NCBI GenBank assembly: GCA_002699145.1 | Contig: PABK01000060.1 | Span: forward strand, 380,308-444,307 | DNA length: 64,000 bases | From: Halioglobus sp. | GTDB taxonomy: Bacteria > Pseudomonadota > Gammaproteobacteria > Pseudomonadales > Halieaceae | Direction of reading: 5' to 3' | Shown here: piece by piece, positions 34,990-44,683 of the stretch | Position numbering within the stretch: the first letter of the stretch is position 1 | Layout: every line of letters begins with the position of its first letter | The notes under the pieces: model-generated | The model's database searches: none | The model's input: only the letters and a program-made list of their open reading frames with translations | What the model was told of the DNA's origin: nothing | Translations under genes and position numbers: made by a program

Positions 34990-35927
34990 GGCGCCGCTGT
35001 CGACCCAGTGCTGCCGGCGGTGGCCAGCAACCATTGGTAGAAGCCCTCGATCCAGCCGTCGCTGGAGGCGTCGCGCGCGCGCATGCCAAAACCGTGTCCG
35101 CCATCCGGGTAGCTGACCAGGGTGCTGACATGGCCGGCGGCCCGCCACTGCTGATGCAGTGTCCGCCCCCAGCGTGCCGGCACGACCGGGTCGTCCTCGG
35201 TGACGAGTACGAACAGCGGCGGCGCTTCCTGTGGTATCTCCGCCGTATCCGGTACCCCGTACACCGAGCCGGCAAAATCGGGGCGGCTCGCTCCCCTGCC
35301 ACGCATGGCCGCGCCGGTTACGACCGCGCCACCGGCGGAAAAACCCAGCGCACCGATGGCGTCCGCGCGCACACCCAGCTGTCCGGCGTTTGCGCGCAGG
35401 TACTCGATGGCCCGCAGCGCATCCTCGATGGCCAGGCCCTGCACCTCGCTCATCGGCGCGCCGGGGTAGTCGTCCGAGCCGGCGATGCTGGCCAGCAGGA
35501 ACATCCACGCCACCTGCAGCTTGAACAGGGTGGGGTTGGCCAGGGTTTCGTCCAGGCGGTACTTCAACACGAAGGCGTTGACGCCCCTGTCGCGTAGCCA
35601 TTGCGCGACCTCGCTGCCCTCCGGTTCCACGGAGAGGAACTTGAAGCCGCCGCCGGGCGCGACGATGACCGCGATGCCGCTGTTGTCCGCGGGGTCCGCC
35701 AGGTAGGGGGTGAGTGTCGGCTGTACCACGTTGCGCAAGACCTTGTGCGGCAGGAAGTCACGTGTCGCGGTTTCCCGCTGCTGCCAGTTTTCACTGCCGG
35801 GCGCGCCCCCGGGCCACAACAAAATTTCATTGCTCCCGGCGCTTGCCGCGGTGCTCTGCAGCAGCGCGAGCAGTACAAACAGCGCCGCGCGAGCGCCGCC
35901 GCGTAGTTGCAGGCAGTGTGTCCGCAT
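34986..35927 (-). CDS. Secreted alpha/beta hydrolase (acetyl-xylan-esterase/BD-FAE-like)
   Basis: The ATG at 35927, eight bases from the upstream gene, gives 313 residues with a signal peptide ending in ASA. It has the HGGG-like oxyanion segment VAPGGGF at 89-95, FVLKYRL, nucleophile elbow GFSAGG with Ser197, an Asp in TEDDPVVP and His in PDGGHGFGMR. This pattern is typical of the esterase group that deacylates plant or algal polysaccharides. It is coupled to the TetR regulator and follows a second secreted hydrolase. Confidence 0.85.
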   Translation of the reverse strand: MRTHCLQLRGGARAALFVLLALLQSTAASAGSNEILLWPGGAPGSENWQQRETATRDFLPHKVLRNVVQPTLTPYLADPADNSGIAVIVAPGGGFKFLSVEPEGSEVAQWLRDRGVNAFVLKYRLDETLANPTLFKLQVAWMFLLASIAGSDDYPGAPMSEVQGLAIEDALRAIEYLRANAGQLGVRADAIGALGFSAGGAVVTGAAMRGRGASRPDFAGSVYGVPDTAEIPQEAPPLFVLVTEDDPVVPARWGRTLHQQWRAAGHVSTLVSYPDGGHGFGMRARDASSDGWIEGFYQWLLATAGSTGSTAAP

Positions 35928-35934
35928 GCTGGTC

Positions 35935-37197
35935 TCAGTTGCAGCCGGGTGGCAAATCATCGTTCCTGATCAACACAAATGCAAACGCGCTGGCAGGATC
36001 GGCGCCCAGCTCGGCATTGCTCGGGGAGGTGAGTGCGATGGCGCTCCACTCGTAACCGTCGGTGCCGGGCTCGGGATCGGTGTCGCCGTACACGGTGAAG
36101 GGAATGGTTTGCGTGGTCTCGCCGGGCGCAAAGACCAGGATGCCCGAGTCGGGCTGGTAGTCCACGCCCGCCTGCCCCTGCCCCGCATCGTCCACCGTCG
36201 CCCAGTGCACGCTGACCTCGCGGTCGCAGGCGGCGGACAGTTCCACCGTCACCGCGTAGGTGGTGGACCCGGCGTCGCCCTCGGGTACGCCGCGACTGCG
36301 CGGCAGCAACACGGGGAGCGCGCCGCCGGGAAGGCATTTGCCGAACTGGTCGATGAACGCCGGGTGCTGTTCGATTTCCGCTTGTGCGCCGGTGAAGGCC
36401 TGGGCCGCAGCCGCGTCGCCGCGCAGCATGTAGTCGAGCCAGGCGATGATGTAGGCGCGCGACACGCCGCCGCCGTTTTCCGACCACTCCAGGTGCGGAA
36501 AACCCGCGGGCGAATCCGCCACCATGGCCATATAGGCCGCGTCCGGGTGTGCGTCCAGGTAGGCGCGCACGGTGGGGGTGTCGGAGATAAAGTCGCCCAC
36601 CGCGCCGATGATGAACATCGGCACATCGACGTCGGCCGTGTCATACGCTTTTTCCAGCTCGAAGACGAACTCCGGCGCCGGTAGCGCCAGCGGCACGATG
36701 GTGTGGATGTCGTCGCTGTGGATGGCCGCCCGGGTCGAGCCGCCCGCGCCCTGGGAGTGGCCGACGGCAGCCACGGCGGCGAAATCGATCTGGCCGTGCA
36801 GCACATAACCCGCATCCGCCTCAAGCTGCCGCAGGTGTGCCAGGGATTCCAGCAAGGGCTCGCCCGTGCCCACTTGCTGGTGGTTGGTCGCGGTGACCAC
36901 GAAGCCGTACGAGGCGATGCTGCGCAATAGCTGCGGGTAGTCCACTTCGGGGGCGGCGCCGCTGCCGTTGCCCCACACGACCACCGGGAACACCTCGCTG
37001 CCACTGCCGGCCACGGGACGGTAGACAAATCCCGTCTGGCCGCTGGCATAGGTGACCGCGTCGACCGCGACGGTCCAGGGTCCGGGACCGGCATAGGCAT
37101 CGTGAACGGGGGTGGCGGGGTCGGCCCGCAGCGCGACGGGCAGCAGCAGGGCGCTGGCCAGAACCAGGTGGGCGAGCTGTCTCAGGGCTGGGGGCAT
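35935..37197 (-). CDS. Secreted alpha/beta hydrolase with C-terminal Calx-beta domain
   Basis: The 420-residue protein has a signal peptide (LVLASALLLPVALRA). Its catalytic domain has the elbow GHSQG with Ser148, preceded by VTATNHQQVGTGEP, and resembles PET-hydrolase/chlorophyllase-like esterases. Residues about 325-416 form a Calx-beta domain: HWATVDDAGQGQAGVDYQP, GILVFAPGETTQTIPFTVYGD, and a terminal IRNDD. Calx-beta modules bind calcium and often sit in adhesins, so the enzyme may act at a surface. A strong ribosome site (AGAAGGAGA) precedes the ATG. Confidence 0.82.
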   Translation of the reverse strand: MPPALRQLAHLVLASALLLPVALRADPATPVHDAYAGPGPWTVAVDAVTYASGQTGFVYRPVAGSGSEVFPVVVWGNGSGAAPEVDYPQLLRSIASYGFVVTATNHQQVGTGEPLLESLAHLRQLEADAGYVLHGQIDFAAVAAVGHSQGAGGSTRAAIHSDDIHTIVPLALPAPEFVFELEKAYDTADVDVPMFIIGAVGDFISDTPTVRAYLDAHPDAAYMAMVADSPAGFPHLEWSENGGGVSRAYIIAWLDYMLRGDAAAAQAFTGAQAEIEQHPAFIDQFGKCLPGGALPVLLPRSRGVPEGDAGSTTYAVTVELSAACDREVSVHWATVDDAGQGQAGVDYQPDSGILVFAPGETTQTIPFTVYGDTDPEPGTDGYEWSAIALTSPSNAELGADPASAFAFVLIRNDDLPPGCN

Positions 37198-37322
37198 GGC
37201 AATCTCCTTCTATAACATTATGATTTTGATAGTTATTTTTGTTTCTGTTCCGTCCGTCCGCAGCGTCTGCCGGGGTCGATTGCGCCGCGGATGTGGAAAC
37301 AGTATGATGCAAAGCCAATAAA

Positions 37323-37338
37323 TTATCCATATGGTTAA
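37323..37338. promoter_or_regulatory. 16-bp near-palindrome in the divergent promoter region
   Basis: TTATCCATATGGTTAA matches its own reverse complement at 14 of 16 positions. It lies in an AT-rich stretch between the secreted hydrolase (start 37197) and the GH106-like gene (start 37460). The form suits a GntR-, LacI- or TetR-type dimer, but the binding protein is unknown. Confidence 0.45.
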
Positions 37339-37459
37339 TCAAAACAGCCCCGGACGTCGATCCTGTGCAGCGGTCGCGGCACCAGGGGGGCAGGGCGGGA
37401 CGCCGCTCCGCCGGCGGCAGGTCCTGACAATAAGTCAATAAGTAGAGGTGGTATTGCGT

Positions 37460-40400
37460 ATGCGTGTTGTTCTGCGCACCCCGTTGCGGGTGCTCCTGTG
37501 GCTGCTCGGGGGACTGGTGTTGCTGGTCCTGGCGGCCGCCGCCTGGTTCGTCCAAGAACTGCGCGGGCACCTGCACGTTGCGGCCCCTGCGGCGGATGGC
37601 AGTATCCTCAGCTTCGCCGCGCCGGCACCGCACTCGCGTCCGGCGCCCGCGCGGCCGGACTACCCGGCCAATCTGGATCCGGCCACCCTGGCGCAGCCGT
37701 TGCCGGCGGCGCGGCCGTGGGTGCGCTGGTGGTGGCCCGGTGGCGACATCAGCGCGCAGGCGGCCTGCGAGCAACTGGCGCGGTTGCAGGCGGCGGGCTT
37801 TGGCGGCGTGGAAATTCAGGCCTTCAATGCCGGCCTGCGCGCCATCGATGACGCGCAGACCCAGGCGCGCATCAACAGCTTCGATGGCGAGGGATGGCAG
37901 GCGGCGCTGGATGAGGTCATGCGCTGCGCGCGCGAACTGGAGGTGCTGGTCTATCTCAACCATCTCAGCGGCTGGCCGGCGGGGGGGCCGCAGGTCGCGC
38001 TGGAGGACGGGCTGTGGACACTGCGCTACGCCGAGGCGCGGGTCAGCGGCGGCGCGGACCTGGAAGTGACACTGCCTCTGCCCCGCCCCGGGGTGAACGA
38101 CTATCTCATGGCCCTGGCCGAATTCTTCATCGACATGGAGTTGAGCGGATTCGCCCTGCAGCAGCGCCGCCTGGCTGTGCTGCTGGCGGCCCGGGTCAGC
38201 GGCGGTGAGCGCAGCGCCAACCCGCTGGACGCCACCGACACCCTGGCGCTGGACCCCGCCTCGGTGCAGGTACTGACGGAGCGGGTGGAAAACGGTGTCC
38301 TGCGCTGGCGGGCGCCCCCCGGGGACTGGGTGCTCATCGCCGCCTACCTTATGCCCTCGGCGGAGGCCCCAACGCTGGTGGCGGCCCGGCAGCCGGGCTT
38401 CGTCATCGATCACCTGGACGAGGCGCGGGTTCGCGCCCACTACGATTACGCCTACGGCGAGCGCAGCGGACTCGCGCCGCATTATGGGCGACCGCTGGCC
38501 GGGTTCTTCAATGATAGCCTGGAGTTCAAGCTCGACCGACTGGCCTCGCGCGATATGCTCGAGGCCTTTGCGTTGCGGCGCGGCTACGAGCTCGCGCCGC
38601 ACCTGCCGGCGGTGTTCGTCGACACGCGCGACAATTTTTTCATCCGTGACGTGGGCCGTACCCGTGCGGCGCCCGCCTTCAGCCTGGATGAGCGCGATGC
38701 GCGCGTACGCCACGATTACCAGCAGACCCTGTCAGACCTGGTCATCGAGCGCTTTGTCGAGACCTCCGCCGACTGGGCGGCGCGGCGGGGGTTGCTGTCG
38801 CGGGGGCAGACCTACGGGCTGGACATGGACACCATCCGCGCCCTGGGCGCCAACCACATTCCCGAGACCGAACACCTGTGGGGCAACAGTTCCGAACTGC
38901 CCATGAAGCTCGCCGGCGCGGCCGGCCTGCTGTACGGGCGGCCGCTGGTCAGCGCCGAGTCCTTCGTCTGGGCCAGGCGCGCCTACGCTGTCACACCGCG
39001 GCACATCAAGGCCGGCGCGGACCTGCTGTTTCTCAGCGGCGTCAACCAGGTGATCTACCATGGCGTGCCCTACACCGGCCAGTCGGCGGCCTACGCGGAT
39101 ACCTTTGGCTGGCTGGGCTGGTACCCTTTCCTGGGGCCGGGCAACCCGAGCGGTTTCGCCGGCAATTACGGGCCATCCACGCCGATGTGGCGGGCGTTGC
39201 CGCAGCTCAACCAGTATCTCTGGCGCAGCCAGAACATCCTGCAGGCGGGGCAGCCCACGGCGGACCTGCTGGTGTACTACCCGTTTCTCGGTTTTCCCAA
39301 GTCCATAGAGGATTCGCCGCTGGCGGCGCAGTCGCTGCTGTTTGCCGGATTGTTCCCGCAGGACCCGCCTGTCGCGCGGGAGGGGGAGTCCGGCATGCCG
39401 CTGGCGCGCTTCCTGCCGCGGGAGAAGGACCCGCGCGTGGCCTGGCTGGAGCGCCTGCTGCCGACCCTGCGCGCCCTCGATGCACGCGGCGTCACCTGGA
39501 CCTGGGTCAACGATCACGCCCTGCAGACCGGCCGCGGGGGCGGGCGGCCGCTGCTCGTCGCGGACGTCGAGTCCATGCCGCCGGCCACGGTGCAGGCGCT
39601 GGCGGAGCTGGCTGCCGAGTCCGCACCGCTGTACTTTCTCGGCGAACTGCCGCGGCGACAGCTTGGCCTGCACGACCATGAGTCCGGGGATGCGCGCGTC
39701 GCGCGCGGTATTCGCGCGCTGGCCGACGGCCGACGCGTCGACGACGCGCGGCAGTTGCTGGCGCAGCTGCAACCGGCCCTGGCCGTGTCCGGCTCGGCGG
39801 AGCTGCGCCGTGTGTCCAGGCGCTTCGAGGATGGCGATGTCGCACACCTGCTGGTCAACCGTTCCCTGGAAGAGACCGCGGGTGTACTCACGCCGGCGAA
39901 CCCGGACGCCGGCAGGTCCGCCTGGTGGTTTGATGCCGCTTCCGGTGCGGCCTGGCCGGCAAGCGAACGCGCCGCTGGCGGTTACGACCTGGCCCTGGGA
40001 GCGCTGGAGTCGCGTTTCCTGTTGTTCACCGACAAGCCCCTGCAGGTGGGCGCCATGCCCCTGGCGACCCTGCGGCAGCACGCGCGCACGCGGATTGCGC
40101 TGGACCCGGCGTGGAGCGTCAGCGTCGCCGGCCAGCCGCAGGGCGCCGCTGGCGAACTGCCCCTTTTGCGCGAATTGCCTTACCAGGAGGGTGGCCCGAC
40201 GCAGCTGGCCTACGCGACGACCTTCGACGACCCGCGCGTCACGCCCGGCGAACGCGTGTTGCTGGACCTCGGCGCGGTCGCGGGCATCGCGCAGCTGGAG
40301 CTCAACGGCCAGAGCTTCGACGCGCGCGTCTTCGACCCGTTCCTGTTCGATGTGACCGCGGCGCTGCGCGCCGGCGACAACCAGCTGCGGCTGGTTATCA

Positions 40401-40543
40401 CGCCGCCCTTGCGCAACTCCCTGGTCAACTCGCCGGATGCACGCCACGCGGAGCTGCAGCAGTACCGCGACGAGTTGGGCCGTGTGGGGCTGGCCGGGCC
40501 GGTGAGCCTGTTGCTGCTGCCCTCGGCTGCAGACCAGCCCTGA
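37460..40543 (+). CDS. GH106-like glycoside hydrolase (alpha-L-rhamnosidase-type), membrane anchored
   Basis: I chose the ATG at 37460 because GAGGTGG lies eight bases upstream; a GTG at 37448 is an alternative. The 1027-residue protein has an N-terminal signal anchor (LRVLLWLLGGLVLLVLAAAAWF). It carries RPWVRWWWPGGDISAQ, GFGGVEIQAF, YLNHLSGWPAGGP and FNDSLEFKLD in an order typical of the GH106 (rhamnosidase) group. A C-terminal jelly-roll shows LDLGAVAGIAQLELNGQSF and LRAGDNQLRLVITPPLRN. It probably removes deoxy-sugars from a glycan or glycoside outside the cytoplasm. A TonB receptor gene follows 49 bases downstream and may import the products. Confidence 0.8.
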   Translation: MRVVLRTPLRVLLWLLGGLVLLVLAAAAWFVQELRGHLHVAAPAADGSILSFAAPAPHSRPAPARPDYPANLDPATLAQPLPAARPWVRWWWPGGDISAQAACEQLARLQAAGFGGVEIQAFNAGLRAIDDAQTQARINSFDGEGWQAALDEVMRCARELEVLVYLNHLSGWPAGGPQVALEDGLWTLRYAEARVSGGADLEVTLPLPRPGVNDYLMALAEFFIDMELSGFALQQRRLAVLLAARVSGGERSANPLDATDTLALDPASVQVLTERVENGVLRWRAPPGDWVLIAAYLMPSAEAPTLVAARQPGFVIDHLDEARVRAHYDYAYGERSGLAPHYGRPLAGFFNDSLEFKLDRLASRDMLEAFALRRGYELAPHLPAVFVDTRDNFFIRDVGRTRAAPAFSLDERDARVRHDYQQTLSDLVIERFVETSADWAARRGLLSRGQTYGLDMDTIRALGANHIPETEHLWGNSSELPMKLAGAAGLLYGRPLVSAESFVWARRAYAVTPRHIKAGADLLFLSGVNQVIYHGVPYTGQSAAYADTFGWLGWYPFLGPGNPSGFAGNYGPSTPMWRALPQLNQYLWRSQNILQAGQPTADLLVYYPFLGFPKSIEDSPLAAQSLLFAGLFPQDPPVAREGESGMPLARFLPREKDPRVAWLERLLPTLRALDARGVTWTWVNDHALQTGRGGGRPLLVADVESMPPATVQALAELAAESAPLYFLGELPRRQLGLHDHESGDARVARGIRALADGRRVDDARQLLAQLQPALAVSGSAELRRVSRRFEDGDVAHLLVNRSLEETAGVLTPANPDAGRSAWWFDAASGAAWPASERAAGGYDLALGALESRFLLFTDKPLQVGAMPLATLRQHARTRIALDPAWSVSVAGQPQGAAGELPLLRELPYQEGGPTQLAYATTFDDPRVTPGERVLLDLGAVAGIAQLELNGQSFDARVFDPFLFDVTAALRAGDNQLRLVITPPLRNSLVNSPDARHAELQQYRDELGRVGLAGPVSLLLLPSAADQP

Positions 40544-40592
40544 GCGCAACACCCTGTGACGTAACACCACTAGAGCCATAAAGAGCAATAAT

Positions 40593-43268
40593 ATGACGCA
40601 CTACCTGACAAGCCTTCGCCCACGCTGGCCACTCCCGGCGCGGCGCGCCTGTATCGCCCTGCTGCTGGCGCCCGCGGTTGTCCTGGCGCAGTCCGACGAG
40701 GCGCCTGACGAAGCGACCGATGGAGCGCCGCCGACGCTGGAGGAGGTCCTGGTGACCGCTACCGGCACCATGATCCGCGGCATCGCCCCTACCGGCACCA
40801 ATGTGGTGGAGATGGATCGCGAGGCGATCGAGATCACCGGCGTCACCTCCACCAATGACCTGCTCGCACGCGTGCCCCAGGTCACCAACTATTTCGGCAC
40901 GGTACCGGTGCCCACCACCAATCTCGGCGCGCCCATCAACCGGCCGAATATTCGTGACCTGGGTGCCTCGGGGGCATCGACCACGCTGGTGCTCATCGAC
41001 AGCATGCGTCTACCCGGGGCGGGCTTCCAGCAGGTGTCGCCGGACCCATCGGTGATTCCCCCGGCGGTGCTGCAGCGGGTCGATGTGATCCCCGACGGCG
41101 CGTCCGCGCTGTACGGCTCCGACGCCGTGGGCGGCGTGATCAACTTTGTCACCCGGCGTGAATTCGAAGGCGTGGAATTCACCGGCAAGTACGGCATGGC
41201 CGACGATTACGACAACAAGGAAGCCAGCCTGACCGCTGGCACCAGCTGGAAAGGCGGCAACGGCTATCTGTCGGCCTACTGGACCGAGAGCGATACACTG
41301 CTGGGCGCGGACCGCGACTGGATCAATGCCGACCACCGGGCGCGCGGCGGCGACGACTTCCGCGTGGATACCTGTACGCCGGGCAATATCACCAGCCGCG
41401 GTGTTTCCTACGACATGGCCACGCTGCTGCCGGGGGAAAACCTGTGTGATGTAAACGACCTTACCTCGACCCTGCCCGGCCAGGAGCGGCGCACGCTGTT
41501 TGCCTCACTGACCCAGGAACTGAGCGCCTCGCTGCATTTCGACCTGGCCGCGTATTACTCGGAGCGCGATGTCGATTTCGCCGGTGATACCGCGGGGGTC
41601 TCAACGGGAGTGGAGGGGCGCGGCGAGATCAACTCTGCCAACCCCTTCTTCACGCCGGTCGGGGACGAGACCTTCCACGATGTGTCCTTCAGCTATGACG
41701 GCGTGTTGGGTGGGGCGGCGAAGAACAGCGGCGAGTATGAATCCTACAACATCATTCCCAAGCTGACGGTGGACCTGTGGGACGACTGGCAGGGCACCTT
41801 CACGCTGAATTACGGCGCCTCGGACAACTCCGCGCTCACCCGTGGCATCGACCGCGACTACGAGGCGCAGGCGCTGGTCGCCACCACCACGGATAGCGCC
41901 ATCAATCCCTACGACGTGGCCCGCACCGACCCGGCCGTGCTCGAGCGCCTTACCGATTACGCCGGCGCGGTGGGCGACGGCGACCAGGAAATCGTGCAGT
42001 TGCGCGGTATCGTCGACGGCAGCCTGTTCGAGCTGGCGGCGGGCGAGGTGCGCATTGCCATCGGTGCAGAGTACATGGACCAGGAGCATAAGGTCACCCA
42101 GGGTAACGCCACCAGCCTGAGTAACCCGGATACGGTGACCACCCACAACAGCCGTGATATTTCCTCGCTGTTCGCCGAGTTGTTCATACCGGTGCTGGGC
42201 GCCGACTCGCCATTGGGCAGCTTCGACCTGTCCGTCAGCGGGCGCTACGATGATTACAGCGACATCGGCAGCACCAGCAACCCCAAACTCGGATTCAACT
42301 GGCTGCCGCTGGATGCGCTGAACATTCGCGGTACCTGGGGCACGTCCTTCCAGGCTCCCAGCCTGGCGGACAATAGCGGTTCCGTCGATACCCGCGCCCA
42401 GTTTCTGGCGATCAGTCCCTTTCTGGCCGACGACGCCAGCCCGCTGGACCTCCTGCGCCCGACTATCCTGATCGCCGGCGGCAGCGACGGGCTGGAACCG
42501 GAGGAGGCCGACACCTGGTCGCTGGGTTTCGACTGGGAGCCGCAGATGATCGAGGGGTTTTCCGCCAGTGCCACCTATTACAATGTCGACTACGAGAACG
42601 CGATTGTCGTCACCCCGTTTTTCGAACCCTATTTCTTCGACCTGCCGTCACTGGAGGATGTCTACATCATCAACCCGACCCTGGAGGAGGCCCAGGCCTG
42701 GCTGGACGGGTTGCGCCTGGATGGCTTTACCTCGCTGGAAGACCTGTACGCAGACGGCAACCCGCCCTACCTGATTACCAGCGCGCGGCGCACCAACCTC
42801 GGAGGTATCAAGACCAGCGGTATCGACTACAACGTGAGCAAGGCCTGGGCCCTGACCGACCTGACCGTTACTGCCGGCGTGGCGGGGAACTACGTGCTCA
42901 AGCGTGATTCCCAGCCGGTTCCCGGGGGCGAGACCGTCGACGAACTGGACGCCGGCACGGTCAATCGCATCAATGTCACCTTCAACCTGGGCGCCTATTA
43001 CGACCGCTACGCAGTTATGCTCACCACGTACTACAAGGACGGCTACGACAACGACAATACGAGTATCGATTCCTTTACCGTGACCAACCTGTTCGTCAGT
43101 TACGAACTGCCGGCGCAGGCCTGGGTGGAGAGCGCCCAGCTCAGCCTGAACATCGACAACATCACGGACGAGAACCCGCCCTATGTCGACGATTTCGATG
43201 GCATCGACATGGGCCACAGTTTCTCCGTAGGACGCATGTTTACTCTCGGATTGCGTCTGGTCCTGTGA
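40593..43268 (+). CDS. TonB-dependent receptor
   Basis: The 891-residue protein has a signal peptide ending in VLAQ, a TonB-box-like EEVLVTATG, and a plug with NDLLARVPQVTNYFG, RPNIRDLGASGASTTLVLID and LQRVDVIPDGASALYGSDAVGGVINFVTRR. A large barrel follows, ending in FSVGRMFTLGLRLVL with a terminal hydrophobic residue. It belongs to the group of long receptors common in marine gammaproteobacteria that feed on complex organic matter. The ligand is unknown. It probably forms an operon with the GH106-like gene and converges on the DUF1329 gene 21 bases away. Confidence 0.93.
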   Translation: MTHYLTSLRPRWPLPARRACIALLLAPAVVLAQSDEAPDEATDGAPPTLEEVLVTATGTMIRGIAPTGTNVVEMDREAIEITGVTSTNDLLARVPQVTNYFGTVPVPTTNLGAPINRPNIRDLGASGASTTLVLIDSMRLPGAGFQQVSPDPSVIPPAVLQRVDVIPDGASALYGSDAVGGVINFVTRREFEGVEFTGKYGMADDYDNKEASLTAGTSWKGGNGYLSAYWTESDTLLGADRDWINADHRARGGDDFRVDTCTPGNITSRGVSYDMATLLPGENLCDVNDLTSTLPGQERRTLFASLTQELSASLHFDLAAYYSERDVDFAGDTAGVSTGVEGRGEINSANPFFTPVGDETFHDVSFSYDGVLGGAAKNSGEYESYNIIPKLTVDLWDDWQGTFTLNYGASDNSALTRGIDRDYEAQALVATTTDSAINPYDVARTDPAVLERLTDYAGAVGDGDQEIVQLRGIVDGSLFELAAGEVRIAIGAEYMDQEHKVTQGNATSLSNPDTVTTHNSRDISSLFAELFIPVLGADSPLGSFDLSVSGRYDDYSDIGSTSNPKLGFNWLPLDALNIRGTWGTSFQAPSLADNSGSVDTRAQFLAISPFLADDASPLDLLRPTILIAGGSDGLEPEEADTWSLGFDWEPQMIEGFSASATYYNVDYENAIVVTPFFEPYFFDLPSLEDVYIINPTLEEAQAWLDGLRLDGFTSLEDLYADGNPPYLITSARRTNLGGIKTSGIDYNVSKAWALTDLTVTAGVAGNYVLKRDSQPVPGGETVDELDAGTVNRINVTFNLGAYYDRYAVMLTTYYKDGYDNDNTSIDSFTVTNLFVSYELPAQAWVESAQLSLNIDNITDENPPYVDDFDGIDMGHSFSVGRMFTLGLRLVL

Positions 43269-43289
43269 GTGTACGCCCGCTACCCCGCC

Positions 43290-44672
43290 CTACCTGCGGC
43301 CCAGTTTGCGCACGTTGGTCGGGGAGTAGTAGGACTCGCCATTCGGCTCGACGGTGTAGTCCAGCGGCTCGCTGTCGTTGACCAGGCGAATGGTGATGTA
43401 ACCGCCGGCCCTCAGCTCGTGGAACATCATGCTGCGATTGACGTAGCCGGGCACGTTGTACTCGTAGATCGAGTTGATCAGCACTACCTTCCACAGCTCG
43501 CCGCGACCGTCGTAGTTTTCCGTCATCACGATATTCCAGCTGTCCTCGTCGACGTAGAACCGGCGCTTGCCGTAGATGTGACGCGCACCTTCCTTCAATG
43601 TCGCCTCCACCACCCAGACACGACGTTTCTCGTAGCGGATGTAATCGGGGTTGGCGTGGTAGGGCGTCAGCAGCGTGTCGTAGTCCAGTCCGGGTGTGTC
43701 GAAACTGTAGCTGTGGAAAGGCACGTAGAGCTCGGACTTGCCCACCAGCGTCCAGTCGAAACGGTCCATGGCGCCATTGAAGCCCAGCGTGTCATCCACG
43801 GTAATGAAACCGCCGGGGCCGTCCGGCGTGTCGTAACCCACAGTGGGCGCCCGCCGTACCCGGCGGGAACCCGGCAGGTAGCGCCAGGCCTCGCGTGCGT
43901 GGGTGATGTAGTCATAGGGCTCGAAAATGGACGTGATCGTGCCCTTGTCGCGCACCGGTTTGTGTACCTCGGTGAGGACGTAGGCCGCCCAGATGCCTAG
44001 CGCATCCTCCTCGACCCCCACCTCGTTGGCGGGGTTGGCGTAAGGATACTCCGACATGATGGTTGAGCGTCGCTCCGAGCGGGAGCCGTTGCTGAACACG
44101 GCGATATCGGAGTAGGTGCCCGCCAGGGTGTAGTTCGGGCCGGCGGTACGCGTGTTCCAGATGACCTCGGCGCCACTGCGCGGGATGGGGAATGCCACTG
44201 ATCCGGTGAAGCCGCGTATGCCGTCCTCGCCATTGTACAGCTCGGCGTTCACCGCATTGTAGCGCAGGCGCTCGTAGTACCTGTCGTCGTAGCGCCCATC
44301 GCGGTGGGTGGGGTAGACCATTACCCGGAAGGTCTCAGGATACAGTTCGAACATTGCCTGTAGTCCCGGGCTCAGGAACAGTGCGTGTTCCTGCGCGTCC
44401 TGGGCGTTGATGTCGTGCAGTACCGGGTCATCCGCGTAGGGGTCGGGATAGGGGTATCCCGGCCCCTTGTAGGTGAGCCCCTCGGGCAGCCCCAGCATTG
44501 AGCCCGTGTAGGCGGGGATGGAGCCGTCGGCGTTTGCCTTTGGATCGGCGCCAATCGGTGTCAGCGAGCGGCCGAGTTCCGCGGCCTCCTCCGGTGCGAC
44601 TTTCGCGCCGGCCGCGCCCGCCGCCGTGAGGGCAAGTGCCGTTGTCAGTAGGGATAATGCCTTTTTCACCAT
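43290..44672 (-). CDS. DUF1329 protein, cassette A (LolA/LolB-like fold candidate)
   Basis: The ATG at 44672 has GAGG five bases upstream and gives 460 residues with a signal peptide (MVKKALSLLTTALALTAAGAAGAK). Family marks include EEAAELGRSLTPIGADPKANADGSIPAYTG, AFPIPRSGAEVIWNTRT, RRVRRAPTVGYDTPDG, MDRFDWTLVGKSELYVPFHSY and RHIYGKRRFYVDEDSW. DUF1329 proteins are thought to share the LolA/LolB lipid-carrier fold, as I recall, so a role in carrying a hydrophobic ligand through the periplasm is inferred. It is last in the operon, 11 bases after the DUF1302 gene, and a paralogue lies at 53626. Confidence 0.92.
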   Translation of the reverse strand: MVKKALSLLTTALALTAAGAAGAKVAPEEAAELGRSLTPIGADPKANADGSIPAYTGSMLGLPEGLTYKGPGYPYPDPYADDPVLHDINAQDAQEHALFLSPGLQAMFELYPETFRVMVYPTHRDGRYDDRYYERLRYNAVNAELYNGEDGIRGFTGSVAFPIPRSGAEVIWNTRTAGPNYTLAGTYSDIAVFSNGSRSERRSTIMSEYPYANPANEVGVEEDALGIWAAYVLTEVHKPVRDKGTITSIFEPYDYITHAREAWRYLPGSRRVRRAPTVGYDTPDGPGGFITVDDTLGFNGAMDRFDWTLVGKSELYVPFHSYSFDTPGLDYDTLLTPYHANPDYIRYEKRRVWVVEATLKEGARHIYGKRRFYVDEDSWNIVMTENYDGRGELWKVVLINSIYEYNVPGYVNRSMMFHELRAGGYITIRLVNDSEPLDYTVEPNGESYYSPTNVRKLGRR

Positions 44673-44683
44673 TGCGTCCTCTG

